From Colletotrichum lupini (Eukaryota > Ascomycota > Sordariomycetes > Glomerellales > Glomerellaceae), in assembly GCF_023278565.1 (NCBI RefSeq), contig NC_064677.1:3782001-3846000 (forward strand): 64,000 nucleotides of DNA, in the 5' to 3' direction. Below are positions 49,801 through 63,230 of the stretch, in pieces (the first letter of the stretch is position 1; each line of letters starts with the position of its first letter). The translations under genes and the position numbers were made by a program. The notes under the pieces were generated by a model. It was not told the DNA's origin. It was given only the letters and a program-made list of their open reading frames with translations, and did no database searches.

Positions 49801-51948
49801 CAGACTCTTTCCCGTTCAAGGTTAGGGAAAATAGGGGCTTGGTCTGATGTCCCCGGCTTCCAATGCTAATTTTGGCTACAAAACGGAGCCCGAGCAAACA
49901 ACAATGTACAGACGACCACCATCAGCGGAATCCTTACGACGGCGACTATCACGCAACTCCGAAGTCTCAGACACGGGCAGAAGTATGGGAGAGTGTCGCA
50001 CCAGACCAGAAAATCCAGCACTCGACACTGGACACTCCAACGGTACCGCACTGCACTCACAGTCAATCGACCTCAGACTCCCCATGCTCGGTCGAACTCG
50101 TCTGTCCTCTCTGCATTGCATCCCAGTCTCCATCCATCCACCCGGCCCAAGACTCTGTCACGGCATGCAATTGGACCCTTTTTTTCGCTTTGTACCGTAC
50201 CACGGGGTTCTTGGGGCTCCTCCTGACACTTGACAATTGGCAAACCATCGGGGCACGACTGTCATGCGTTTGCCCCTCTGCCCACCACTAGACGTCTTTC
50301 CATCATCCGCAACCTGGAGTTGAGGAAACATTCGCCAGGGACACCATCCCGGCAATTGGGTAGAGAAGGCGGGCCGAACAGCGCTGTGCACGACTCGCTA
50401 GAGAAAACAACCCGATTCACTCTTTCCTCAGTCTTTAGCTTTAGCGGCTCTGCGTCCTGAGTATGCGTCTCTCACCTGTGCGGCGTGCCGCGGACCAAGA
50501 GGTTACACGGCCGGGACGTGGCTGATTGCCCTTGGCTACTTGGCGGGCTTGGAGACTCCATCCGCCGCGGCACCCGACGACGCCAATACCGGGGAGATCT
50601 TCTGTGCTTCTTGGCCGTTGCATCGATGCTCGATAGTCTGCCCTGCTGAAGGGGGGCAGCAGGTAGTAAAGATGGTACCAGACGGAAGACGACACCGGCC
50701 ATACGGCGACCCGCCAAGTGCCAAGAGAATAATCCGCCCCTTGGCACAACCATGAAGGTATGCTTAGATGCTACGCGGGATTCTGAGCCCTCTGAATTGT
50801 TCCTTTCGAAATCCACCAACACCGAGTATCGTCCACGCTGCTGCTCACCCGCCACCTTCGTCCCATCCACCCAAGCAGAAATCAACGGAGAGACGCAGAG
50901 AAATGGGCAGTATCGTTGCGGTGCACGTCCCAGCTACCATCGCAGGAGTGCTTGGCAAAGTCTCATGAGCGACTGACCCACTCTGCAAATACTGCGTCCC
51001 TTGACCATCTGCCAGAGAGTCGAGTCGGATCTGTCTACGCGTCCCGGGGGGTCACCCATGCCCACCCATGCCCTGGCAACATCAGAGCGTGGATCTCTGG
51101 GCCAAAATTGGCATCCTACCTGACATCTCTCGGCCATCGCATAGAGGCACGGCGACGATGCCAAGACCTCCTAGTCAGGTCTCTCCGTCAAGCTTGGTCT
51201 CGAATCGCCCTCCTCTTGCACACTCGACCGCGGCTGGCCTCCCAGATGGATATCCCAAACCGACCTGCCCAATTGGCTCGCTGCCTGTCTCTGGTGTCAC
51301 CTGCGTTTCATGCCTCGACTGCGTCGCTGACTGCTTGGACCTCACGCTGAACAATATCCAGTCCCGCTGGGCGGATTGTCTACAATGTACCATCGCTAGC
51401 CTACTCGTCCTTCGGCCATCCCTTGGCGTTATTCGGAGCTTTCCAGCTGGGCAATCCCACCTCGACCACGACGAGCACCCCCTGCCTGCGCCTCCGTACC
51501 GACTCGATCAAGAGCCTACCCCAGACGGTAGCCCCTCTGCTAATGTCTGAGGGCCCACGACCGACTTGAGGCTTTCGACGGGACTCTATCTCTTGGCATC
51601 TTGGCGGCTGTGTCTCAAGCATGTGGCTAGTCTCCAATCTCAACTCATCCATCTTGGCTCGTGGGGAAATATATGAAAGCTAAATTCTCGTGCTTTTTTT
51701 CAGATCTTTTCTTCTATTTCTTCTTTAGCTGTGCTCGACTGGTATCCTGTCTCTTCTCGGTTTTCTTCTCTCTCTTCTTCAAGATTTTAAAAAGCTATCT
51801 TCAATTCTTCCGCTGGTCGTGTCCTTATTATACAACTCTACGCCTATTACTTAGTGTCACCGTCTCGCAGACCACCCTTCGCCTCTTCCAAGAGCCGTTC
51901 CACCCGAATCACACCAAGACATACCGACTACCCGAACAGATCGACAAG
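46824..51948. other. Gene-free region
   Basis: About 5.1 kb. 46824-47250 is the promoter side of the hydrolase gene. There is a run of 16 C at 47369-47384. The longest frame (48138-49037, minus, 299 codons) has no recognisable domain, no introns and atypical composition, so it is not called. 51660-51830 is strongly pyrimidine-rich and leads into the next gene. Confidence 0.45.
47369..47384. repeat. Homopolymer run of 16 C
   Basis: Unbroken C tract in non-coding DNA, the second long one in the window. Confidence 0.85.
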
Positions 51949-53081
51949 ATGGTCAACCGCTACATCTTCGCCGTTGCCGGCCTGGCCGCTCAGCTCAACG
52001 CTCTGCCCTTGAACATCAACTTGGGCGCTTATTCACCTGCCTTGGTGGTGGGTGATGGTGAAATTTCATTTGGCGGTAGAAACGACGTCTCCCAGTTGAT
52101 GAATGTACTGGAGGGCGCCGCAGTTAATGCTGCTCAAGGTGCTGCGAATGCTCCGGCCGCCGCCCCTGCCGCTCCCGCGGCACCTGCTACCCCGGCCGCC
52201 CCTCAGCAGCCTGCTCAGCAAGCCGCTGCTTCAGTCGGAGGTGCTACGCCGGTGACTGCTTCGTCCGCGGACAACCAGATCAACGAGGTTAGTGGAATCT
52301 TCTAGCTTTCGGGCGGCTCATGTCTGTGTGTACGGGACACACACGGACGCTAGTACTATCAGACCAATATCAGCTAACATATTACCTCTCCAACCAGGCC
52401 CAAGCCATTGCAGCCCTCCAAGGAATGGGCAAGGAGATCGCTCCCCGTGTACAGCTTACCAAAGCCCGTCCCGCCGAGAAGCGCGATCTCTCCGGTTTCG
52501 ATCGCGCTCTGAAGTACGCCGAGGCTGCCCTCACTAAGGGACCCAAGATCCAGCTTGGCACTGGTCAGGAGGGCTCTGGTGTCGGCATGATCGTCGACAA
52601 CAATCAGCAAGCAGCAGCTCGTCCTGGAACCGGAGGCGCCGCTGAGGCCGCACCCGCTACCCCCGCTGCACCCCGCCCTGCCGGCGCTATTGTTGCTCAG
52701 CAGAAGGTCAAGGCCCGCTCCGACGAGGCCCAGCAGCCCCCTCGCCGCCGTGCCAAGGTCACCACCATGTACGTTCGCTCCGGCGTTCCTGCTGGTAAGT
52801 AACAAATAAGTCTTGGAACACTCAAGGCACACGCGGCTAATCACTACGGAATAGGCGTCGAGATGACCCCTGAGAAGCTCGTTGCCCGCGATCCTTCCGC
52901 CCCCGTTTCCCAAGTCGTCCCAGCCACCAACAACAACGTTGTCAAGCGCGCAGTTGAGGAGCTTAACTCACGAGGCGTCAGCGGCGGCGCCATTGACACC
53001 GTCAACCTGAATGTCAGCGGTGAGGGCGTCACCATGACCTTTGTCGAGACTCAGGCCGACGATGTGGAGGACGAGCAGTAG
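51949..53081 (+). CDS. Secreted Ala/Pro-rich protein of unknown function
   Basis: Three exons, 51949-52287, 52398-52794 and 52855-53081; introns 110 and 60 nt, GT-AG, with AGCTAAC-type and GGCTAAT-type branch points; 321 codons (320 aa). A signal peptide (MVNRYIFAVAGLAAQLNA) is followed by LPLNINLGAYSPALVVGDGE, then a low-complexity Ala/Pro/Gln linker (about 65-100), a second charged segment, another Ala/Pro/Gly-rich stretch, a basic PPRRRAK patch, and an acidic end (DDVEDEQ). It is cysteine-free as far as I can see, has no membrane helix after the signal and no GPI-type C-terminus. I do not recognise a characterised family; I would expect similar fungal secreted hypothetical proteins. The leader is pyrimidine-rich, as in well-expressed fungal genes. 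It lies 670 bp from the AT-rich block. Confidence 0.85.
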
Positions 53082-53749
53082 ATTGCTCTTTCGCGTGTGT
53101 AATCCTGGAAACCCAAAAGAGCTTATTCAACCAAACCCCCAAAATTGAGAACGTTGCCACGATTTGTTTCTTCTCCTCCTTACCTCATTCAAATATTTAC
53201 GATTCCCGGCCTCAGCCCTAATCCCTCGTCGAGATCCTTCCGCTACTCTTCACTCACCTGAGTAATCGGCTCACTATATACAAACGGCTCACGCGTACAC
53301 ACAATGGGTCTCGGCTTGCCTTCGCTTTTTACGGGCCTCAAAACCTCCTTGTCTTTTATTTTTACGCCATGATATCAAACATTTTGGGAAGGGTGGTGTG
53401 GGTGTTCGTTCTAGACAAATCACTAGCATTCGGCGTGTACGATTCTCACTGATAGTTGGAAATCGCCTGGTTATTTCTCCTTATTGGCTGTGGCGGTCAG
53501 CGGCGGCGGCGTATCGAGTGGTTGTGTATCTGAACCTTTTTTTTTTTTTTTCTTGCTCTTCTCTATCTCAAAAAAATACCTCTTTGCCATCTACCCAAAC
53601 ATTGCCCAGCGATTATTAATAGCTCCGACTTCTGCCTATTATGCTTTCCTTGAGAGTTACGGCAAACTACAAGAGGCACTCTGCCAAAACACTTTTTTCA
53701 TATATCAAAGCAGAAATCGTATTTTACAGTCACCCCACTACCTAGGATA
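53082..53749. other. 3' flank of the secreted-protein gene
   Basis: Holds the presumed 3' UTR and, at 53537-53551, a 15-T run. No gene seen. GC content is ordinary until an abrupt change near 53750. Confidence 0.5.
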
Positions 53750-56700
53750 GGGTCTAGACTAGTATAATAACCTATAAATAGGGGTTATAAAGATTTACAG
53801 CTTAAGAAATACTTTAATTTCGTAATATATTAGACCGTATAGTAGTATATAAAATTACGTAATATCGTACCCTAATATAAAAGTTTTTCTTCTTTTTATA
53901 ACTTTATTATAAAAATAACTACTACTTTTTACCCTCTTATAAATAAAAATCACTCTTTACTTAAGTTATTAAACTAATAGCTCGCTTATAAATATTATAA
54001 TATAGATTTATAATAATTTCTAATTTCTATATAAGACGTTACTAAACTAATTAACTTTACGATACCTCTTTATAAAGCTATTTTAAAACGACCGATCGAT
54101 AATAATATTTATATAGGCTCTACCCTTTTTATATAATAAGAACGTATAAACGTATAAGCCTCGATATTAATAAAATCTCTTTTTATAGGCTTAAAAGAAC
54201 GGGAACGAAGTATTTAGTAAATAAAAAAAGAGCTAAAGTAATTATTAATAATTAATATTTTTATTATATTATATAATATATCCTTTTTTAAAAACGAACT
54301 TAACAGTTTCTAAGTAACGACTTATATTAACGTCTAAGTTATTAAAAAGTTTATTAAAAAAGTTTAGTTTAATCGCTTCTTAACGTTTATTTTATATTAA
54401 AATATAATGCGATTTATTATTTTATATTTTATAATAAACTAGTAAATTCTTTTAATAAAATAAATAGCATTTTTAATTAATATAAAGAATCTTTACGATA
54501 TTTTAGAGTATTATAAAGTAGCGTATAAAGCTATAAGTTTAGAGAAATTCCTTTTTAAAGCTACGATTTTATATAAAAAAGATAATTATTAACTTTTTAT
54601 TATTTTTTAAACTAGAATTAAGTCGCTAGTTATTAAACCTTAGTTAGTAAAAAAGGGAAAAGGTCGTATAAAACTAATTATAACTAAAACTTTAAGCAAA
54701 ACGACGTATAAAAATATTCTAAAAACACGGCTTTTAATAAGTATTAGTATTAAACTAACAATAAAAATTAAAGAGGAATTATTAGTTAAGTAAGAAAAGA
54801 AGATCGTTAAGAAGGAGGTAAAGGCTAAGAAAAAAGTTAAAAAGGATAAAAATAATAAGAAAAACGAGATTATAGTAGTTTAATAAAAAGATAAAATTTA
54901 TAATAATAAATAACTTAGTATACTATAAGGACAGAAATAAGCATTCTCGTTAGTAAATAGTTTAAAATAAATTATAATTATATTTATAATTCTTCTTCGT
55001 CCTTAGTATTACTCGTAATTACGAAGCTATCTAATACTCTAAGATTAATTCTAAAGTTTTCTAATTTTTACTTAACTTATATAATACCGCCCTATAGTTT
55101 ACTAAGTAAAGTAACTTCTAATTAGAGCTTATTACGTATATATTACTTTAAATAAATATAAAAATATTAATATGCTTTAAAATAAAGATAATTAGCCTCG
55201 CTAAACTTCGTACTTTTAGCTAATATAGTTAGGGAGCCCTTAATAATTAAAGTATAAATTTATAAAGTAGCTTAAGGAAGATATATATCTAAATTATTAC
55301 TATTCTAAATAGCGTTTAATAATTATTAAACTTAGTCTTAGTTAATTAGCTATATAAAGTCTTATATAGTTCGTAACGTAAATTAATAATATAGTTACTA
55401 TAGCTAACTAGAAATAACGTAAGGGCGACCTTTTTAATAACGAATTTAATAAGAGTTTTAAATTTATATAAAGTTAATAAAATTAGAACGAATTAGTGGT
55501 ATATACGTAAATAGAAGTATAATCTAGTTAAAGAGTATATTTATATAGAATAGCCCTTAGAACTTAAGTAGTTAGAAATATTCTTATAAACGTAAGTATA
55601 TTTATATATACTAAAATATATATTACTTACTCGCTAATATACTAATCTACTTTAATAAAGACGATTTTACTAACTCTTAATCTTAATATTATAAATACTT
55701 TTACTAAAGATCTAGTAATTACGGAATATAATTAGACTTTTTATTATTAAATAGTATTATAAAAAGTAGTAATAAATACTAAACGTAAGAACAGTTTCTT
55801 TCCCTTAGTCTAAACGAACTCGTAATAGTATAAATCCCCGTTATTAAATAATAATAAGATATTATATAAGTATATTCCGGGACGTATAAGTAAAAACCCT
55901 TATATAGAACTATATAATAAACCGCGAATAAGTATTAATATTAGTATAGATCTTAAATCTAAATAATAAAAGCTTATTATACGTATTTAAAGACTAAATA
56001 TAATTTAGTCTAAGAGTTATAAACCCTTTATAACGGTACTTTATCTTACTTAACCGATCTTAAACTTATTATAAAAAGGTTTTATAATATATAAAGTATA
56101 GTTTATCTCGGCTAATAATATAAGCTTATTAGCGAACTTATATATAAAGATACTTTTTACTATACCCTTTAGTACGGTAAGTAACTTTTAGTATACTAAA
56201 AAAGAACTTTTTTAATTATTATTATATAATTACGAGCTATTTTAGTATTTATTATTACTAAAGCTAATTCTGTTAACGAAGTATTAATAATTTTATAGCC
56301 GTAATTATAAATCCTTTAGACTAGAGTTAAAAAAGGATATCTTTATTATTTAAGTATTATTAAAAGAATAATTCTTAAATACGAATTAATAAATCCTTAA
56401 AAAAGACCGTACGCTCTTCTTGTTATAAGTCCTATTTTATAAGTTAATATTCAAAAGTTCGCTTTGTAATTTTAATACTAAAAACTATAAAGATATATAT
56501 AATAATTATATTATAAGTCTAATTACTCTCTAACTTTATAATAATTATCGTTCGATATAGTAAAAATTTAATACGTAGTCGTACTATTTTAAAAAAGTAA
56601 TAATATATAAAATAAAAAACTAAAAAAGAAATTTTAAGTAAGGAGTAAATATTTATATATAATTATAGCGATATATAGGGGTATCCTTTTATTTATAAGG

Positions 56701-58545
56701 TTTTATAAATATATATATAAAAATATAAACGCGTACGGGGATTTATAATACTAAAAAGGATAAAAAAGTATATAACGATAATATACGATAAATAAAAGTT
56801 CTATAATTTTATTAAAAACGTTAAACTTTAGGGGGAGCCTTTATATAGTTAGTTATAGCCTCTTACGGGCTAAACTAAGCGCGTATACTCTAGCTTATAG
56901 CTAGTAAGTACCCTATAACTTTATAAGGGCCTTATTACCTAGGTATTAAGCCTAACCGTACTATATCCTAATATATACCTATATAAACTCCTATATTATA
57001 CTATATAAAAATATCGAATTAATTACTCCTTACTTAGAGTTTATATAAGTTAATAACGCTCCTTATAATCCTATATATTATTATATATACCCTCTTCGTT
57101 ATTTTTAGCCTATTTAGCTATTTATTTAAAGGCTTTTATTATTATATAGAGGTATATAGCGGGGATAGTACTTAGAGACTTAAGTAGAGTACTAATACGA
57201 ACTTTATTACGGCCCTTATAATTATAACTACGCTTAATAACCTTAGTAAGTATATTACGAGCTAATACGAACCGTTAGTAAACTATAAATAGATATAAAG
57301 TAATATAAAGTAATATATAAGTAATAACAGGAGGCGTAACGAGCGTATACTCGTATATAGTAAATATATAGTTATAACTAAAGTAGCCCTTACTTATAAA
57401 AGTAATATAATTAGCAAAAATGCCTTTACTAGCCTTATAACGAGCGCACGACTCGGTACTAGTCTTAATATTACTATATATAGTTATTTAAATAGTATTA
57501 GTAGCCTAAGTATAAGTTATAATAATATCTAAAGGTATATAACGGCTATTCTTAGTAATCTTAAAATTAAGCTTAATCTAACGCTAGGGCTAGATTATAT
57601 AGGTTAGTATAATAATATTAAATAGTATAGGGTAGTATATACTAACTTATATAATACTAAAGTTATAAATTTAATAAAAAGTCTTTAAAAAGGAAAATAA
57701 AGAGCTTATAAATAACGTAAAAATCCGTATAATAAAGAAGCTATTATATAAAGGTATACGTATTAATAAAGAGGTAAGAGGTTATTTTATAAAACGTAAG
57801 GTCGTTAGGGTACTATATAAGTTAGTATACGGGGACCGTTAGGAGCTATATACCCTTAATACGGGCCAGAACGCTATATTAAGCGCTTATTATAAGTATT
57901 ATATGGTATACGCAATTATTAAAAAAGGGAGTATCCTATACGAAATTATTAGTATATATACGTAAATAGTTAATACTAAAGAAAAAAGTAAATAAAAAGA
58001 ATTAAATTATAAATAAGTATATACGCGTAATTATACTTACAATTGCGCGTATATTAGCCTAAAAAGAAGCATAATTACTAATTAGTAAAAATTATATTAG
58101 TAATTGCGTATAAAATTGCCTAATTATACCTAATTAATATTTCTAATTAGTAAATTGCGAATATTATACTTATAATTGCGTGTATAATTAAGTAATAATA
58201 ATAAAAATAAAATAGAAAAGGGTATAAAGTATAATAAGGTAAAATATAATTGCTAATAAGTAACTATAAGGGCGTAGGTAGATTACTTACCTTACTTAAG
58301 GAATATTAAGTTAGTTAAGAGGAAAGGGAAATTAATTAGTAATAAAAATTAGTAAGGAGGATATGCCCCCTAGCTACCCTACTTTTACTAGGCGGTATAA
58401 CCGCCCTTACGTAATTACTACTACTTACGGTTATAAGCAATTCCTTATAATAATATACGGGATTTATTATAATATTTATTTATACGTACGAGAAAGTCGC
58501 GCTATTAATACCTAAAATTTACGGTAGCCGTAGGTTTATTAGAAA
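53750..58545. repeat. RIP-saturated AT-rich block, degraded repeat or transposon
   Basis: About 4.8 kb with sharp edges. Over long stretches (e.g. 53821-54060) there is almost no CpA or TpG, while TpA is extremely common and CpG survives. That is the pattern left by repeat-induced point mutation, which turns CpA into TpA on both strands; simple AT drift or CpG deamination would not spare CpG. No open frame of 60 codons exists inside because TAA and TAG are everywhere. A Lys-codon-rich stretch on the plus strand (about 54780-54880) may be the ghost of a basic protein tail. Diverged direct repeats are seen at 58029-58055 and 58165-58192. I could not find matching LTRs or terminal inverted repeats, so the element class is unknown. 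Confidence 0.9.
58029..58192. repeat. Diverged direct repeat inside the AT block
   Basis: Two 27-28-bp copies (58029-58055 and 58165-58192) share an ATTATACTTA-x-AATTGCG core and differ mostly by C/T changes, as expected from RIP. CTAATTAGTAAA occurs between them as well. Seen by eye. Confidence 0.5.
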
Positions 58546-60038
58546 GAACGGTTTTGGCGGAGTGCCTCTTGCAGTCTGCCGTAAGAGTTCCTTTTTTTAG
58601 TGCATGTAGAAACGACCGGAAATCACAAATGCCTGTTTCGTCTCAAGCGAAAAATCGACCAGACGTGGGCTCTGCGTGGCGGTTCCTGCATAAAAAAACA
58701 AGTAGGCATTATGTGGAACCTGCAGCTCAAAGGGCAAAAAAAGCCGCCTATTAACCGCCTATGGACGTATGGCGATCAGTTCCGAGTTGTTGTGGTTGTG
58801 AGACGTTCCATTGTGTTGCCGGCGAACATGGGACCAGCGGAACGTCGCAGCATCTGTCACAAGTCCCCTCACCCTGGTAGATACTATTAGAGCCGCATAC
58901 AACCCATCGGCGGTATCCATGCTGAAATCGCCCAGGGGAAAAAAGACCCAATGGGAGAATTGTAGCGTTTCCTTTGTCAGCGCACGACTCAGGGGCCATC
59001 CTGGTTGTGCGGGAGGTGGGAGGAAGAAGAAGCCAAGGGAAGAAGCCAGACCCATGACCAAGGGTATCCGCGGGTGCGACCGAGCGGGCAATAGATGCGC
59101 TGCGAAAGCCCGCGGGGGGCCTATTCGTGGGTGAGGTTAAGGCCTTAGTAAGGTGCCCTGCTCTAGGAGTCGTAGAGCCAGCGAGGTTGGGCGGGTGACG
59201 CCGGTCGGTGTTTTAGCTTGCCGCGTTTGTTTTGTCGGGTTTGGCGTGGATTGCCCTGGGTTTGCGGTTTTTTTTCCCTTCGTGTCTTGGAAGGAGGAAA
59301 CACCTTGACACACGCAGAGATGAGTCTGTCTACCCATCGTCCGGGTGACGTTGTCTGCTTCCTGCGCACAGTCTGCTTGTTGGGCTGTTTCTCGTTGTAG
59401 ACTTGATGGGATGGAGGAATATCGACCAACGTAGGAGAAAAATCGTAGATGGCGAGCACGAAAACGACATCCGGAGCCCGCCTCGAAGCCAGTTGGACAA
59501 ACGAATTGCTACTAAGACGGCTGTGTTGCTACAGTTTCTCGGAGCTCATCCTCTCTTCCTCGCAACTCACATCGCACCCAGGCTAGGCTGAAAGACGTAG
59601 TGCCAAGCTTAAAGGCAAAGCTTAGTTGCGTTCGTGAACCTAGTCGATCTTAGTTCTCGGAGGCCAAGTGGCCACCCTCCCGAAGACGGGATGTTCTCAC
59701 CTCTGAAAGACTCAAAAAGAGGCTCTCTCGAGGACGTGAACCATCTCCGGGGCTTGGCGTTTGGATTTATAGTCCTCCGTAAGGCAGGATTGTGGTTGCA
59801 GTGAGTGTGCTTTCTTCCTGGGCTGGCCACGCGGCAGGTGACAAAAGATTTGAAATGTGCCAAAGTGCCCATCCTCTTCGTCTGCGTGTGACCATGTGAG
59901 TTCCTGGTTGTGGTGACAGCTTGCCGACTGATAGTCGTTCGGAAAGTTGCTATCCGAAGCCAAGCCTTTTGACTCTGCGTGTCGTGGAACTTTTCTGGAC
60001 TTTTAATCGTTGGTCGCTGATTCCCTGGACGAATGGAT
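58546..60038. other. Intergenic region, no gene seen
   Basis: Composition returns to normal GC. Contains the 3' UTR of the NAD kinase gene at its right end. Small frames (60-110 codons) are unsupported. Confidence 0.5.
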
Positions 60039-61967
60039 CTACTTCTCCCATTCTTTGTATTCCTTTTGCTTTTGGCGCGTATTCCACCCTAGCTTGCCGC
60101 TGATACTGTTGACCCAATCTTCGCTGCGCCGACCCTGAGCCTGGACGCTGGCAAAGGGATAACGGCTAGCGCTGATCGTCACGTAGTCTCCTGGAAATAG
60201 CTCAACGCGCTCGCGACCGTCGAAGCTGGCCCACGAGTTGGTCCTCGCGTCGTAGGGCACGCCCACACGAAGAACAATGGTATCGGGTAGGATGATGGGA
60301 CGGAACGAGAGCGTGTGTGCGCAGATGGCAGTGACGAGCATGACGGGGTTTTCCGGGTGGCAGAGTGAACCGCCGGCCGCCAGGTTGTAGGCGGTGGAGC
60401 CCGTTGGGGTCGAAACGCAAATGCCGTCTGCCAAGACGGAGGTGAAGTGTTCGTCGTCACCGAAGATTTCAGTGTACGACATTGCTATTGGGGTGGCATG
60501 ATCAGTAATCTAGAGTTCGCTCAGCAGGGAAGCATGGTCGAGGACTTACTTGGATTTGGACCACGATCGACGACAATCTCGTTCAATATCTCAAAAGTTC
60601 CGTCTGGTTTGTGGGTGTGTTCATCTTCCCTCTCCTCGCCCACTAGCTCTTCCACGAGGTCAAGCTTTCGCCCGTCGTCGTCTTGGCTTGAGCTGCTCTC
60701 TTCACCGTCCACCAGCTGTTTTCTCGTCTGGCTCCTCATGATGGTTCCCTCAAACCGCAACCGCAAGCTGACTGTAACGCCTTTATTGAAGGCATTCTCG
60801 AGGATGCTTTGGTAGTCCTCAAAATCGAATTTCGTCAGGAAACCCAAACTGCCGAGGGAGAAGCTCAGCACCGGCGGGACAATGCGCTGGAAAAGCCAGC
60901 TGGCGTAGAGTACGGTACCGTCGCCACCCAATGAAATAACAAAGTCGAACATGTGCGGCCGGTTCCGACACATGTCTTCATTCCAGTACCGAAGACGCTT
61001 CGATATGCCTTCCTCGCTTGTCCCAGGTTTCGATGCTCCTGACTCGGCAACGTGTTTCTTGAGCTCTTCAACTATTCCCGTCGCATTGAACTTTTTGTTG
61101 TCCTTGAACTTTTCTTCCACGTAGACTGTATACACAACATCCCGCTCATGTGACAGGAGCCATTTGGTTAGTTCCCGTGTGCGCGCAATCAGATCCGCAT
61201 CGTGGATCTTGGTCAGGAGAAATATCGTCTTTACGCGGAATCTGATGCGCATACTGCTGAGCCGTCTGCTAAGCTCTCGGACTCCCCAAGCCATTTCACT
61301 AAGTTGCTTCTTGGTGAGTAGTCGGCTATGCAGCTCGTCGTCGTCGTCAGAATGGGTGAGGTCGATCTGCGAAGCAGACTTGGTAATCTCGGATCGCCAG
61401 GACTTTTCGTCGGCCTGGCCAACGTCACTGCCTTCGGGGCTATCGGCAGCCAAAATGGACGCTCTTTGCTTAGCGAGCCGTCCCTTGGGCTCAACAGTCT
61501 TCGACATGCCCGATTCCCCAGATACATCACAGGCACCGACATGTCGATGAGAGTTCTCATAGGTGGGATGACCGTGGTGGTAGTTGTCCGTGGTGGCTTT
61601 CGAGGCGCTTGATACCGAATTCGACCGAGAACCCTGGTTGCTGGCGGAGGCTACCGCGTTTCGAGCTTTTCTCTGGCTTTCGAGGAACTGGTGTACGATG
61701 CACTCAGTTCTCTGGCTAGGGTGTCGCGGCAAAGGTCTGGAAGACTCGGACGTGACTAGAGAGCTTTTGCGCCGGTAAGGGTTTCCAGGATCAAAAGTGA
61801 CCTATCACAGTCTTAATACAAGGCATGCTGTTTGGCATGATGCTTTCAAATCCACGTACCTCGACAGCCTTTTGGTAGTCATCGTCACTTCCGCTTGAAT
61901 GCGCATCCTCCTCTTTCTCAAAGCCAACACGCTTCTCCGTCTCGTCGTTGGTAGTCTCGGCACCCAT
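60039..61967 (-). CDS. ATP-NAD kinase (Utr1-like)
   Basis: Three exons, 61967-61860 (36 codons, start MGAETTNDETEK), 61801-60550 and 60484-60039; introns 58 and 65 nt, GT-AG; total 602 codons (601 aa). The first about 180 residues are Ser-rich, hydrophilic and probably regulatory. The kinase core has the diagnostic GGDGT (328-332), a RGPNP segment at the second exon junction, and STPTGSTAYNLAAGGS with the NAD-binding Gly-rich stretch. The enzyme phosphorylates NAD+ to NADP+ using ATP, feeding NADPH-dependent biosynthesis and redox defence. No mitochondrial presequence is evident, so a cytosolic Utr1/Yef1-like enzyme is more likely than Pos5. The start is chosen as the first in-frame ATG; the frame is open upstream but only through non-ATG codons. 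A two-codon upstream ORF lies at 62082-62090. It is divergent from the gene at 63637. Confidence 0.93.
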
Positions 61968-62081
61968 TTCCCGCAGCAAGAGCGTCGCAATGACGAAGAA
62001 GGCGAAACAAGTTGGCAAAGTCGCGACGATGGCGGGGTAGCTTGATCGCGGTTGGTACTTGTAGACGACTTCGATGCGGTC

Positions 62082-62090
62082 TCACAGCAT
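62082..62090 (-). promoter_or_regulatory. Possible two-codon uORF upstream of NAD kinase
   Basis: Minus strand reads ATG CTG TGA, 115 nt before the chosen start codon. It would matter only if transcription starts upstream of it, which the sequence does not show. Confidence 0.3.
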
Positions 62091-63230
62091 TAGCAGCGGA
62101 TTGAAAAAGGAAGTGGTTTCGAGAGCGTAAAAAGCAGGCTCAATCGTCGGCAAACTAAAGGTTTATTTCGACCGCGTGCGCAAAGAGAAAGTTATCAAGT
62201 GGCTGTCTCTCTCTCTTTGCGTCGCACAGTGCCCATATGCAGTGGCAATGAGGCGATTGGGCATGCAGAGAGTGTTCGCGATTGTAACCCCGAGGCACGT
62301 TCCCCGAAAGTATGAAAGAACAGATACTAGGATCCAGGTTGCTGCCGATGCCGAGGCTCACACAATGAATGAACAAAGGTTTTGTTCTAAAGAGCGTGAC
62401 TCGGAGAAGTGATAGGCAAATCTATCCAAGGAAACTAAAGAGTCAGAAGAGGTTGCAGAGTGAGAGCTGCCCACCTCAGCTTCAACGGGTGGAAGCTTCT
62501 TCAATCAGCGGGGCCAAGGTGTTAGTGATGATTGCAGCATTGTCCGTAGCCATTAGGGTGCTGGTTCGCCCGCAGTGGGCCGAGCTGACCAACATGGAAG
62601 TCAGTTTCCTCCGGCAGGATTAGTGAGGTGGGGGGCCTATCTGTCCATGGCTTGTGCTGCCGAAGAACAGGGGCGGTAGGGGGACAAGTCGCTGACGTCG
62701 TTGCTGTTTTAGGCGGTGGGACTCATACCTTAGGACTAGACCGGTTCACGGGCTGGTCAAGTAAACGCATCAAGAATTTTAGATCTTGCACTTGTCAGCT
62801 TTGCAGTTCTTCGGCACTGTACCTCTGCGATTGAACATAGTACACCAGGATATCAAGAAAGAGGCATACGCCAGGTAGCAAAAGGGTCCAGGACCTGACA
62901 CCAACCGAGTTGACCTTGCGGACGTCCGCATGACCATCTATTTACTCTTGGGGGAAAGTCTGCGCAGTAGGGATCTAAAGCTAGACACCCATTGGGTTGC
63001 TGACTGCTGATTAACATCGGGTGATGCAGCTCGCGTACTATCTAACATGAGACGATCACTCCATCACCTTGGCCGCCTCGGATGAGTTTGTTTTCCCGTG
63101 CAATGCAATGTGAGCGAGAGGCATCGCCAGGCATATGTCACTCCTCCACTTCCTGTTCGAGTGAGGAATGCCCTATCCCAAGTACTCCGTTTGGTATTTA
63201 CTGGAAAGTCCAGACGATAAGAGGGGATCA

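Noticed and set aside
53750..58545. Centromere or telomere-proximal sequence as explanation of the AT block
   Set aside because: No telomeric TTAGGG repeats, and the block is short and flanked on both sides by ordinary genes; a single RIP-hit repeat is simpler.
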